Notes: generated by a model from the sequence alone, not told the origin. A DNA stretch of 64,000 nucleotides from Lactococcus lactis (GCF_029023865.1 NZ_CP118969.1:1302001-1366000), one strand, 5' to 3'. Shown: positions 36,924 to 45,057, counted from the stretch's first letter. A program made the numbers and translations.

Positions 36924-38731
36924 TTTGTTTCTCCTTCAACCGAGATAAAATGTCTCCTAAGCGAAATCCCTAAATTTTGAATTGTAAAAACTGTGAAATA
37001 GTAGCCTTGCCCAGCAATTTTATCATCAAATTCAATTTCAAATTCAATTTGATCCCCACCTTTAATTTTTTTCATCTTTTTGGGTGCGTTTAAGACATTA
37101 TCCTCAATATAACTTGGAACAAACCAACCAAAATAAATATCATCTGATTCTTTAGAATCAATCTCCACCTTTACTGGTATCCTCACTCCTCGCTCTACGT
37201 GATCAGGTGCATAAACGCGCATATCTGGAGTCTTCTCCATTTTAATAGCCTTATCCCCACATCTATAGCAAAATAGCATTTCAATTGAAAAATCATACAT
37301 TGAAAAAGGCTTAAATTTAAAATGCAATGCATCATTACCACACTCACACTTCACAACTTCTACGCTATTTTCATCTATATACGAACGTGAAGTCTCATAA
37401 TCGTCAAAACTCATTATTGAATTGAATTGATCTTTAAGAATCTCTTCACCAATAAATTCATTTAATACATTTATCTTTTGCTTCCATTGTTTCTCTGAAT
37501 TTCCCATATTATTGTAAAGACTATTTCTTGAAATAGAATCTGCAGACTTTATCAAAAAATTACGTATCAACTTGCTAATCTTCCCATTTTCATCTAAAAA
37601 TCCACTAATTTGATATTGCCTAGCCCTATTAATTGACTCAATTAATGCTTCAGATGGATAAGCTTTCTCAAATTCAACAGACTCTTGAGGTTCAATTCCT
37701 ATTTGCAGCATACTGAGTTGGGACTGAGCACCTTTTAGTGAGGAATTAATAATGTTGGGAATATTTTGAAAGCTATTGGCTACAACCCTATCTAGTTCAA
37801 TATAGTCCGAATTTTGAGCTGTAACAGCCACATTGATTGTTTTAGCCACACCATCAATTGCGTTAAGCAGTAAGCTATACTTTTCATCGTATAATGCAAG
37901 ATCAGAAAAAGGTGCATTATTACATGAGCCTAGCGTTAAGTTTTGAGCAATAATATCGCATGCAGGAATCAATTTATGCTCATCTTTAAAACACCCCTGA
38001 TTGCAGTACCCACATTGAGGAGAAAAAGTAACTTTTCTAGAAACTTCAATATTTCTTCCACAAACTGTGTATTCTTCAAGATTTAAATTATCTTCCTTTC
38101 CATGGCCGTATAACAACAGTGAATCCCAATTTGTGCTTAACAGGATTTTTTGAATGTCCATTTTATGCAGTTCAGGCTTATCAAATATTACAAGATTGGG
38201 AGATTGCTCCAACCATTTTTCTTTCCTTTTAAGATTTATTTTTTTACAAGATAAAATCCCATTTTGCACAGCTACATTATCGTGATTTACTTCAACAAAT
38301 TGTTTTGCACATTGCCATGATAAAGAGCAAATGTCCCTCCCGATTATGGCACAAATGTTAACTTTTAATTTTTCAGCGTTGAGAAATAAAGATTTTAAAT
38401 CATTGTAGCGAAAATCTTCATAAATTCCAAAAAATACAATAGAAGTATTGTGAAATTCATAATTCTTCATTTCTTCAATTGTCAACCATTTTTCGGCTAA
38501 AGCAGACTTATATCCCTCAAAGTTACTTAAACCGCTCAAGTCTACACCATAAATTACTTTTTTGGGCGTGGAAAAATTTGTATAAAAACCATTTGAGTCT
38601 TCAATTACCTTTTTTAAATTTTCACGATTTTCAACTAATACGGGTAATTGATTATTCTCGCTAAAGTCGTGACTTTTTAATGCTTCAAAGAAGTTGCTTT
38701 TTTCCGAAAATGTTTTAAAAAGTTCCATCAT
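36920..38731 (-). CDS. Cysteine-rich 603-residue protein, possibly CHAT-like peptidase fold
   Basis: Not a family I can name with confidence. LLLYGHGKEDNL (His210) followed by NLTLGSCNN (Cys270) is spaced like the His-Cys dyad of CHAT/C25 caspase-like domains. Between them is a cysteine cluster, CGYCNQGC (240-247). Two further pairs, CECG (462-464) and CYRCG (488-491), look like a zinc ribbon. The last 90 residues seem beta-rich (VPVKVEID and EFEIEFDD). It overlaps the exporter by ATGA and follows the radical SAM gene. It could be an amide-forming or cleaving enzyme, but no function is claimed. Confidence 0.6.
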   Translation of the reverse strand: MMELFKTFSEKSNFFEALKSHDFSENNQLPVLVENRENLKKVIEDSNGFYTNFSTPKKVIYGVDLSGLSNFEGYKSALAEKWLTIEEMKNYEFHNTSIVFFGIYEDFRYNDLKSLFLNAEKLKVNICAIIGRDICSLSWQCAKQFVEVNHDNVAVQNGILSCKKINLKRKEKWLEQSPNLVIFDKPELHKMDIQKILLSTNWDSLLLYGHGKEDNLNLEEYTVCGRNIEVSRKVTFSPQCGYCNQGCFKDEHKLIPACDIIAQNLTLGSCNNAPFSDLALYDEKYSLLLNAIDGVAKTINVAVTAQNSDYIELDRVVANSFQNIPNIINSSLKGAQSQLSMLQIGIEPQESVEFEKAYPSEALIESINRARQYQISGFLDENGKISKLIRNFLIKSADSISRNSLYNNMGNSEKQWKQKINVLNEFIGEEILKDQFNSIMSFDDYETSRSYIDENSVEVVKCECGNDALHFKFKPFSMYDFSIEMLFCYRCGDKAIKMEKTPDMRVYAPDHVERGVRIPVKVEIDSKESDDIYFGWFVPSYIEDNVLNAPKKMKKIKGGDQIEFEIEFDDKIAGQGYYFTVFTIQNLGISLRRHFISVEGETK

Positions 38732-38812
38732 TTTTTCCTCTAATTTCTATTAATTATGGTGTTATACACATGTTTAACCGCTAAAAATCAACTATTCATA
38801 AGAGATATAGAA

Positions 38813-39778
38813 TTAATACTCCCAATCACTTTTTTCACTGTATGAATAATCCCTTTCTCCATAAAATGCAGCAGTAGAAGAGCAACCGTTACAAATTTCT
38901 TTACCATGAATTCTATATTTTTGTGCAATCCTATCAATTGCATCATTCGTATATGCAAATTTTTCATTTTCAGAAAAATGATAATAGTCTTCTTTTGGAA
39001 GTCCTCTATGAGGAAGCAATGAGCAAACATAAATGTTATTGTTTTTTGCATCATAATATCTTACCCTAGATGTCATACTACACTCCGTCCGAACTCTTGG
39101 TGGTATAGATTCCTTAAAGTACATGTTCTGCTCTTGAAGGGTATCTCCACACCACATCTTTCCAAAAGGAATTATACCATCGTCTGAAAAATATACTTTT
39201 TCAATTACTTCATGAATTTCGTCATAAGTGGCATCATATTCTATTTTTTCCTCTAATTTTAAAGCAGACAATTCCCAGTAGTCAACTCCTATTTTGGAAA
39301 ATTCCTCTTTCAGTTGTGGCATCCTCTTATAATTATGAGGACCACAAACCGTATTTACTCTAGTTAGTATTCCTAACTCTTTACACCGTTTTAAACCATC
39401 TATAGCCTTATTATATAAATCCTTTATTTGTCGATTATTGTTATGATTTTCCCCTATATCATCAATACTAACTATAATCTGGCTGAGACCTGCTGCTTTC
39501 AATTTAGCTACATTTCTACTTAATAATGAACCATTAGTGATAATTGAGCACTTAATTCCTAAATCAGTAGCTTGTCTGATGTATGTAGGAAGATTTAAGT
39601 CTAGTAATGGTTCTCCACCTGTGAACCTAATATAATTAACCTTTTGTCGTAAACATTCTTCTAATATTTCTTGATACTTTTCTGGAGAAAGCCGAAAACG
39701 ATCGTTAGATTTTGCAAAATTACAGAACCAACATCCTGCATTGCATGCTTCATGTAACCTGATGAACAAATACTTCAT
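38813..39778 (-). CDS. Radical SAM enzyme, cytosylglucuronate decarboxylase-like
   Basis: A 321-residue protein. The iron-sulfur motif is CNAGCWFC (Cys12, Cys16, Cys19), followed by FTGGEPLLD (54-57 GGEP) and the strand IIVSIDDIGE. Further C-terminal cysteines (MWCGD, YVCSLLPHRG, CNGCSST) may bind a second cluster. The N-terminus, with CNAGCxxC followed by FAKSNDRFRL, recalls BlsE of blasticidin S synthesis, which decarboxylates cytosylglucuronate. The ATG at 39778 follows GGGAGG and overlaps the glycosyltransferase stop by four bases. Family membership is firm; the exact reaction is inferred from neighbours. Confidence 0.82.
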   Translation of the reverse strand: MKYLFIRLHEACNAGCWFCNFAKSNDRFRLSPEKYQEILEECLRQKVNYIRFTGGEPLLDLNLPTYIRQATDLGIKCSIITNGSLLSRNVAKLKAAGLSQIIVSIDDIGENHNNNRQIKDLYNKAIDGLKRCKELGILTRVNTVCGPHNYKRMPQLKEEFSKIGVDYWELSALKLEEKIEYDATYDEIHEVIEKVYFSDDGIIPFGKMWCGDTLQEQNMYFKESIPPRVRTECSMTSRVRYYDAKNNNIYVCSLLPHRGLPKEDYYHFSENEKFAYTNDAIDRIAQKYRIHGKEICNGCSSTAAFYGERDYSYSEKSDWEY

Positions 39779-40860
39779 AATAGTCCCTCCCTTTCTAATA
39801 CAGTTACCAATTGATTGGCTCCATTTCCTATGATACTTCCATCCTTCCTTTGCACGTCTGCAACAGACGCTTCCAAATATTCGATAATCCCTTGGACGAT
39901 TTGAAAATGATGATATACCCAAGCCTTTCTTAAAATATTTCTAACAATTTGAACTGCCAAGCATTCTTCTATCTCTTTCGATATAACATACTCATTTTCT
40001 AGCATTGCGAGAGAAATTCCCTTTTCACCGAGATTGACATACTTCTCAAGTAATAATGCCTGAGAATAATTTGAGGGAAGTAGGTAGAAAGGAGCAATAT
40101 TTACTGATTTTGCTTCGAGATAGAAAGTTAATCCTGGCGTAGTAAATACCTTCTTTGATGTTCTTGCTTTAGCTAAGAAGTCGGCGTGAGAGAAGTGTTT
40201 TAATACAAATTTACCATTTTCGAATTCTCTAAATTCACTAATTTGTTCCTCGTTACAAGCGAAGAAAACTCTATCGAAATTTTTAAGGTTAATTCTCTCA
40301 AAAACCTGAAGATAAAACTTGAGATATTCTTTTCCAAAATCGTCTCCCTCATACGGTGTAAAAACCCCAGATACATTAACTAAGATATCATTTGTCTTTT
40401 CCTTTTCCATGTTAGACTTTTCAATCTCCAAAATAGGATTAATAACTTCTACATTTTTTAGATTTTTTATCTTTAAATCATCTATAAATATATTTTGAAC
40501 AAAATAGTAATTTGCCTTTTCTATTCCTGATATGGGACAATCCCACATCCAACTAAGACTATCAATAAAAACTTCGATTGTTTTTTCATCAATAATCTCT
40601 TGAATATGACAGTTCATAACATTGATTACCAAATCATATTCATTCGAAATACAATTCCACGTAGTCTTATCAATATTTTCAGTATCTCTTTCAATAAATG
40701 TCTTAACTGCTTTTGCATTTGTTTTCACATAATCTAGGCAATTTCCATCACCCATAAAGTCAATTAGAGCATCTCTTCGTTTAGCAATTTCATTTAGTAT
40801 TGTTACCATTTTTGATGACGGACCTAGTCCGAAATTGGTAGTTACAGCTAATATTTTCAT
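39775..40860 (-). CDS. GT-B-fold glycosyltransferase, cytosylglucuronate synthase-like
   Basis: A 361-residue protein. The N-terminal AVTTNFGLGPSSKMVTILNEI resembles the start of BlsD/MilC-type (hydroxymethyl)cytosylglucuronate synthases, which join free cytosine to glucuronate from UDP-glucuronate. The C-terminal half has FTTPGLTFYLEAKSV, in the place of the nucleotide-sugar site of GT-B enzymes. Its upstream neighbour is a CMP hydrolase-like gene, and UDP-glucose dehydrogenase is in the same operon; both substrates would thus be made locally. The call leans on this context because sequence similarity is modest. Confidence 0.68.
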   Translation of the reverse strand: MKILAVTTNFGLGPSSKMVTILNEIAKRRDALIDFMGDGNCLDYVKTNAKAVKTFIERDTENIDKTTWNCISNEYDLVINVMNCHIQEIIDEKTIEVFIDSLSWMWDCPISGIEKANYYFVQNIFIDDLKIKNLKNVEVINPILEIEKSNMEKEKTNDILVNVSGVFTPYEGDDFGKEYLKFYLQVFERINLKNFDRVFFACNEEQISEFREFENGKFVLKHFSHADFLAKARTSKKVFTTPGLTFYLEAKSVNIAPFYLLPSNYSQALLLEKYVNLGEKGISLAMLENEYVISKEIEECLAVQIVRNILRKAWVYHHFQIVQGIIEYLEASVADVQRKDGSIIGNGANQLVTVLEREGLL

Positions 40861-40884
40861 GCCGTTTCTCCCTCTTATTTTTCG

Positions 40885-41346
40885 TTAAATATTATTCAAA
40901 AATTCATTTAGAGATTCCATTAATTCTTTATCATCTAGCTGCGGGAAATCCAGTTGAGATGAGTAATTTTTAATTTGTGCTGTATCAATCATTCCCAAGC
41001 CCTCGTATAACGGAGTTTTTACTCCAAAAGCATTATTTATGGCTAAAAATATTGGTTTGCCAAATGCAGAAGCCCATCCTAATTCTACTGCACACCCATA
41101 GCTATCATTTGGAAAGGCAACATAAACATCACATTTTTTCATAGCTTCGAAGTCTCGTTGAGTACAGATTTCCCCTGGTGCAATCTTTTCACCAAATTTT
41201 TCAATCTCAATTGCACAAAACACTTCATGTCCCTGACTTCTTAAAACATTGATAAATTCACAGATAAATTTTTCCCTTTCCAAACAACGCTTTTTTGACT
41301 TATCATTCAATATTCCAGTTATTGGTGTTCCTAGCAGTATTTTCAT
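40885..41346 (-). CDS. CMP hydrolase-like N-glycosidase (nucleoside 2-deoxyribosyltransferase superfamily)
   Basis: A 153-residue protein. MKILLGTPITG is the phosphate-binding start. CDVYVAFPNDSYGCAVELGWASAFGKP carries the conserved Asp (about 73) and the nucleophilic Glu88 of the superfamily. BlsM and MilB of the blasticidin and mildiomycin pathways belong here and cut CMP or hydroxymethyl-CMP to the free base. A salvage deoxyribosyltransferase or a DNMP hydrolase is the alternative, but its position as first biosynthetic gene before the glycosyltransferase favours cytosine supply. Confidence 0.75.
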   Translation of the reverse strand: MKILLGTPITGILNDKSKKRCLEREKFICEFINVLRSQGHEVFCAIEIEKFGEKIAPGEICTQRDFEAMKKCDVYVAFPNDSYGCAVELGWASAFGKPIFLAINNAFGVKTPLYEGLGMIDTAQIKNYSSQLDFPQLDDKELMESLNEFLNNI

Positions 41347-41410
41347 ATTTGATTTCCTTTATTTTCTGGTTTCCTTAATCTTAATAGTCGTCAAACAATC
41401 AGTTATAACA

Positions 41411-41459
41411 GACAGGGAGCTTTGCTCTCTGTCTTGCCTTTTGTCTAGATAAAAGGGGG
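41411..41459 (-). promoter_or_regulatory. Two stem-loops between the peptide gene and the first biosynthetic gene
   Basis: GACAGGGAGC-TTT-GCTCTCTGTC (41411-41433) and TGCCTTTT...AAAAGG..GGCA (about 41434-41459). They could be a weak terminator or processing site separating the pheromone transcript from the operon. There is no clear T-run on the minus strand. Confidence 0.4.
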
Positions 41460-41504
41460 CAGGTAGTTTTTCCAAATAAATAAGGCTAACTGATTCAAAA
41501 AAAT

Positions 41505-41582
41505 TTACCAAATAATAATTGGATAAGACAAAATTGCGACTGTTATCACAGTTAAGAAATAAATAAATTTATATTTCTTCAT
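41505..41582 (-). CDS. Short hydrophobic peptide, candidate Rgg pheromone precursor (SHP-like)
   Basis: A 25-codon gene, too short for ordinary gene finding. It starts at 41582 with ATG ten bases after a perfect AGGAGG. The peptide begins MKKYKFIYFL and ends AILSYPIIIW: a lysine-rich N-terminus, a hydrophobic core and an aromatic C-terminus, like streptococcal SHP precursors, whose C-terminal 7-10 residues are exported, processed and re-imported by Opp. It is divergent from the rgg gene with a 277-base gap, which is the classic rgg-shp layout. It lies at the head of the biosynthetic operon. The mature end lacks the usual acidic residue. Confidence 0.75.
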   Translation of the reverse strand: MKKYKFIYFLTVITVAILSYPIIIW

Positions 41583-41638
41583 TAACTCTTTTCCTCCTTG
41601 ACAATTAATTCCCCTAAGAGTAGTAATTACATTTACGT

Positions 41639-41664
41639 TTGTTTGGAATATTCAAACAATTATA
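41639..41664 (-). promoter_or_regulatory. Peptide-gene promoter -10 with adjoining perfect dyad
   Basis: TTGTTTG (41639-41645) and CAAACAA (41653-41659) form a perfect 7-bp dyad around GAATATT. On the minus strand TATAAT (41664-41659) abuts it. The dyad is a candidate operator for the Rgg protein or another regulator of the peptide gene. Confidence 0.55.
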
Positions 41665-41791
41665 TCCGTATCACCACCTTCTACTCATGCTAATTTTACA
41701 GCAGAACAATCATTATTCTACCGAACAAAATAAACAAATTTTTAAGCAATATAAACTCAAGTTTCCTTATGAAAATTGCTCTCAATAGTGG

Positions 41792-41797
41792 TATAAT
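41792..41797 (+). promoter_or_regulatory. rgg promoter -10 (extended)
   Basis: TGGTATAAT is an extended -10 element about 60 bases upstream of the rgg ATG. No good -35 is visible. Confidence 0.5.
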
Positions 41798-41859
41798 AGT
41801 GTTCGAGGCAGTATTATTTGCTCTTTTTGTGTTTAAGCAATGTAAAGGAAGAAGGTAAA

Positions 41860-42756
41860 ATGAATAAAATTTATCCAAATTACTCTGAAGCAGAAAAGGC
41901 CATTGGTGCTACTTTCAAGTTTCTTCGTGAGTCAAAGGGATTTTCTCAAGAAGAGGCAGCTGGTGATGAAATCTCCTCTCCACAACTCTCAAATTTTGAA
42001 AATGGAAAAACTATACTAGTAACTAATCACTTCATTGCTCTACTACGAAATATCAATGTTGATATGTTCGAGTTTCAAAATGCGTATAACCAATACCTTA
42101 GAAATAAGGATATTCTTTTATTTAGCGTTAAGCTTTCTGATGCAGTAATGGAAAGAGATATTAGCAAACTCAAGCTTTTTTCTAAAAATCTTGAAAAATT
42201 GCTAGAAAGCGATCCTCATAATAAAACACTAAAATTGGATAGCATTAGGATAAAATCAGTACTTTCTTTTGTCGATAAAACATGTGTCATTACCAAGAAT
42301 GAACAAAGCTTTTTAATAAGTTATCTATTTAATTTGAAGGAATGGGGAATGTACGACATTCGTCTTCTAGGTACATGCGCTCAATTCATTGATCTCATAA
42401 AACTGGCTGAATTAACAAATCGGATGATTGATCCTTCGCAAATAAATATTGAGCTCTATCATGTGAAACATGCAGTCGTACAATGTGTCTTGAATATAAT
42501 CAATATATTTGTAGAGCAAAAAATGTTTGAACCAGCGAGGCGACTTATTTTATACCTAGAAAATAGTGAAATTCACGAGTATTTCATGTTTGATAAACTT
42601 ACGCTTATTTATAATCGTGCAAATTATTCATACAAACGGGGGGATTCAGATGCACTGGAAATAATGGAACAGTGCTTGAAGGTTCTGGAGTTCTGCGGTT
42701 GCTCAAAAACCGCAACTCAAGTATCTGATGAGCTTAAAAATTTGGAAAAGGAATAA
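41860..42756 (+). CDS. Rgg-family transcriptional regulator of the cluster
   Basis: A 298-residue regulator. An N-terminal Xre-type helix-turn-helix is at about residues 12-60 (GFSQEEAAGDEISSPQLSNFE), followed by a long helical repeat domain with EWGMYDIRLLG, as in Rgg pheromone receptors. The ATG at 41860 is preferred over an upstream in-frame start because GGAAGAAGG precedes it. It is the only plus-strand gene of the cluster and diverges from the short peptide gene, so it is probably the cytoplasmic receptor of that peptide. It ends 12 bases before the convergent relaxase gene. Confidence 0.87.
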   Translation: MNKIYPNYSEAEKAIGATFKFLRESKGFSQEEAAGDEISSPQLSNFENGKTILVTNHFIALLRNINVDMFEFQNAYNQYLRNKDILLFSVKLSDAVMERDISKLKLFSKNLEKLLESDPHNKTLKLDSIRIKSVLSFVDKTCVITKNEQSFLISYLFNLKEWGMYDIRLLGTCAQFIDLIKLAELTNRMIDPSQINIELYHVKHAVVQCVLNIINIFVEQKMFEPARRLILYLENSEIHEYFMFDKLTLIYNRANYSYKRGDSDALEIMEQCLKVLEFCGCSKTATQVSDELKNLEKE

Positions 42757-42768
42757 TTTTTATTCAGC

Positions 42769-44445
42769 TTATTTCAGATTCCTCTTTCCTTTCCAGCTTT
42801 CATCTACTTTATTGCTGTTTACTAGGATTACTTGATATTCGCCAATTTCCCTTATTGCATCATCATTAATCTCTTTCAACAGTCTGCGGCTAGCCTGGAC
42901 CGAACCAATCTGATTTTTTATCTGTTCAAGTGTTTCGTCTTGATAATCTGAAATGTTGCTGACAATCAATTCTTTAGCCGAATCATTTAACTCTCTGATT
43001 TTATTGTCTAATTCCTTTAATCTATCTTTTGCCTCTTGCACTGCTTCAAGCAGTTGCTGCTCTAATCGCACCAACTGCTCTCCCCCCTCGGTCACCCCGT
43101 GGCTCGCTAAAAAGTTAATGGCCTCGGTCAATTCGTTAATGGTCGAAATCACTTTTTCTTTGGCGATAGGAACAGTGCCATTATAAAGGCTGAGCTGCCA
43201 CATGAGGGTTGGCCCCTTCATAAAGCGATTATTGGCTGCGCCTGCCGTGTCCATGAAATAAAAATAGTCATTGGTTTTGAGGTAGAGATTATAATTACCG
43301 TCCTCTAGCAAGTCTGTCTTATAAGCACCAATGAAAATCACACCATGTTGAGCAAGCCCGAAATCCACATTAATATAAATTCCTTTGGCCGTCACATGAT
43401 CAATCTGCCAAGGCTCAATCGTCACTTGATAATCGAAATCATTTTTTCTGGTTTCGATTTTTTCTTCGTATTGATTGACGACATCGGCCACAGAAAAAAT
43501 TCCTGTATTCTTTTTCAGATGGGCTTCAATCCGATCCAAATTATAGCGTTCTGGGTCAGACTTGACCAAGTTCCGCCCACGCGTATTTCTTACTTGCACA
43601 TCATCTAGTAAACGATAAGTCGCCCACTTACCAGAAAAGTCCACGGCTAAGTTGAGCGCTTTGGCTTTTGTTTTGAAATCGTCCAGGTCTAGCGAATGCT
43701 CCAATAAAAAGTCCAAACGCGATTTAATCCGCAACTTAAAAATATTTTCTGTCTGCCATTTGGTGTACTTGGCGTGAGAATTTTTAGGCGAGACTTCTAT
43801 AATTTTTGCACCAGCTTTGGACGCAATCCGATCCGAGATTTTTTGAAAAGCCTCGTAAGTCATATCCTTGACCTTACCGTTTCTCAAACGAGGCAGCTGC
43901 CACTCAAACTGCTTGCCTGTCATCGCGTTTGTGGAATTAAAGACAATGTGATTATGCAGATGCGCTTTATCAACGTGCGTCGCAATGACAAACTCATACT
44001 CCCCACCTGTTAATTCCATAACCGTCTTTCGTCCCAACTCATGAACTTCTTCAGGGCTTAAGCCGTCTTCAGGTGAAAAGGATTGAATCAAGTGATAAGC
44101 CAGCACCGCCTGCTTGCCATTTCTTGCCCGCTCTAAACTTTTGAGAGAAAACTCCAGTCGCTTGGTTTTAGGATTAAAGACAAAATGCTCGCCATTTTCT
44201 TTGGCCGCAAGTTGTTTGGTGGCAATGAACTCTTCTGAGGCTTCATAGACATTATGGATCATGTAGCCTGATACCAACTGTTTGGCAAAAGTCTTTTCAT
44301 CATTCATCATGTAAGGAAAGATATTATCCAAATGCACTGTTACTTCGGATTTTTCGACCAAGGTCTTTGCGGCGTTCTCAATATAATCTTTGGAATTGCG
44401 CAAACGATCAATCGTGTGAATCGCAAAATGTTTGGTATAAACCAT
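42769..44445 (-). CDS. Conjugative relaxase (MobP/MobA family)
   Basis: A 558-residue relaxase that nicks oriT and pilots the strand. VDKAHLHNHIVFN provides the metal-binding histidine triad, and the N-terminal MVYTKHFAIHT and DYIENAAKTL carry candidate nucleophilic tyrosines. The C-terminal region (about 430-530) is a charged coiled coil. It begins three bases after the mobC stop. The relaxase ORF is uninterrupted; the group II intron found in lactococcal ltrB relaxase genes is not present. Confidence 0.9.
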   Translation of the reverse strand: MVYTKHFAIHTIDRLRNSKDYIENAAKTLVEKSEVTVHLDNIFPYMMNDEKTFAKQLVSGYMIHNVYEASEEFIATKQLAAKENGEHFVFNPKTKRLEFSLKSLERARNGKQAVLAYHLIQSFSPEDGLSPEEVHELGRKTVMELTGGEYEFVIATHVDKAHLHNHIVFNSTNAMTGKQFEWQLPRLRNGKVKDMTYEAFQKISDRIASKAGAKIIEVSPKNSHAKYTKWQTENIFKLRIKSRLDFLLEHSLDLDDFKTKAKALNLAVDFSGKWATYRLLDDVQVRNTRGRNLVKSDPERYNLDRIEAHLKKNTGIFSVADVVNQYEEKIETRKNDFDYQVTIEPWQIDHVTAKGIYINVDFGLAQHGVIFIGAYKTDLLEDGNYNLYLKTNDYFYFMDTAGAANNRFMKGPTLMWQLSLYNGTVPIAKEKVISTINELTEAINFLASHGVTEGGEQLVRLEQQLLEAVQEAKDRLKELDNKIRELNDSAKELIVSNISDYQDETLEQIKNQIGSVQASRRLLKEINDDAIREIGEYQVILVNSNKVDESWKGKRNLK

Positions 44446-44448
44446 AGC

Positions 44449-44814
44449 CTATAGTCGCCTCTCTTCTTTTTTGACTTGCTTTAGTTGCTCACTCACAAGA
44501 GTGGTCAAATCTGCCATTTGGGTTTGCAACTGTTGAATATCCGCAGGCGAGATTTCTTGAAACTCATGCGCCAGTTTGGCTAACTGATTGATGTTATTGC
44601 CAATCCGATTGACCTCAAAGTTGAGCCTTTTGAGTTCCGAGTAATCCGTGAAATGGACTTCTCCTGTGATAAGCAAAATCCGAGCAAAGTTTTGAAAATT
44701 ATGAAAAGGACTCGCTTCAACCTTGGCATTGATATAGTCATTTTCTTCATCATTAAATCGAATAAGCCGTTGATGACGGCGATTTCGATTTTCCTGAGCC
44801 TTCTTTCCTTTCAT
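44449..44814 (-). CDS. mobC: MobC-type relaxosome accessory protein
   Basis: A 121-residue basic protein with a ribbon-helix-helix-like N-terminus (RLIRFNDEENDYINAKVE) and the MobC signature RIGNNINQLAKLAHE at about residues 70-84. It binds oriT and helps the relaxase open the strands. It lies between the candidate oriT and the relaxase gene, the usual order. Confidence 0.85.
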   Translation of the reverse strand: MKGKKAQENRNRRHQRLIRFNDEENDYINAKVEASPFHNFQNFARILLITGEVHFTDYSELKRLNFEVNRIGNNINQLAKLAHEFQEISPADIQQLQTQMADLTTLVSEQLKQVKKEERRL

Positions 44815-44852
44815 TTTTTACCCTAACCTTTCCGCTTCTGTTCTAAAATCAG

Positions 44853-45020
44853 GCAGGGGAAACCCAGCTTTTCCCCTGCACCCCATTTGGGAGAAACAAG
44901 CTTTCTCCCGAGCTTCTCTCTCCTTCTTGCAAGCATAGTGTTTGGATATCCAAACACAAAATTTATAAAAAGCGCCGAAACTCGTTCGACGCTTTCCATA
45001 AGTTTTGGGGGTGTCCCCCA
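44853..45020. other. Candidate origin of transfer, dense inverted repeats
   Basis: Five inverted repeats lie in about 170 bases directly upstream of mobC: GCAGGGGAAA/TTTCCCCTGC (44853-44879), GGGAGAAA/TTTCTCCC (44889-44909), a perfect 20-bp palindrome GTGTTTGGATATCCAAACAC (44938-44957), an 11-bp arm pair AAAGCG-CGAA/TTCG-CGCTTT with one mismatch (44969-44995), and TGGGGG/CCCCCA (45006-45020). Overlapping open frames here look non-coding. The nick site cannot be named. Confidence 0.6.
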
Positions 45021-45057
45021 ATCCCCCAGAGCACTTTTTTCTGAGGAAGATGCCGCT

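Larger units (their letters stand above)
25937..42756. other. Candidate cytosine nucleoside antibiotic gene cluster with Rgg-peptide control
   Basis: About 15 minus-strand genes, mostly overlapping or a few bases apart, plus the divergent regulator. The combination is: CMP hydrolase-like protein, cytosylglucuronate synthase-like glycosyltransferase, radical SAM enzyme, UDP-glucose dehydrogenase, two aminotransferases, amino acid:carrier ligase, carrier protein, PPTase, exporter and ABC-F protein. The first four define the blasticidin/mildiomycin-type cytosine nucleoside pathway. The DNA is visibly more A+T-rich than the flanking ICE genes, which suggests separate acquisition. The product is predicted, not shown. 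Confidence 0.72.

Noticed and set aside
40885-41346. Ordinary nucleoside salvage deoxyribosyltransferase
   Set aside because: Fold fits, but its position as first gene of an operon with a cytosylglucuronate synthase-like gene and UDP-glucuronate supply favours CMP hydrolysis; kept as an alternative.
42769-44445. Group II intron in the relaxase gene, as in lactococcal ltrB
   Set aside because: The 558-codon frame is uninterrupted and no intron-encoded reverse transcriptase is present.
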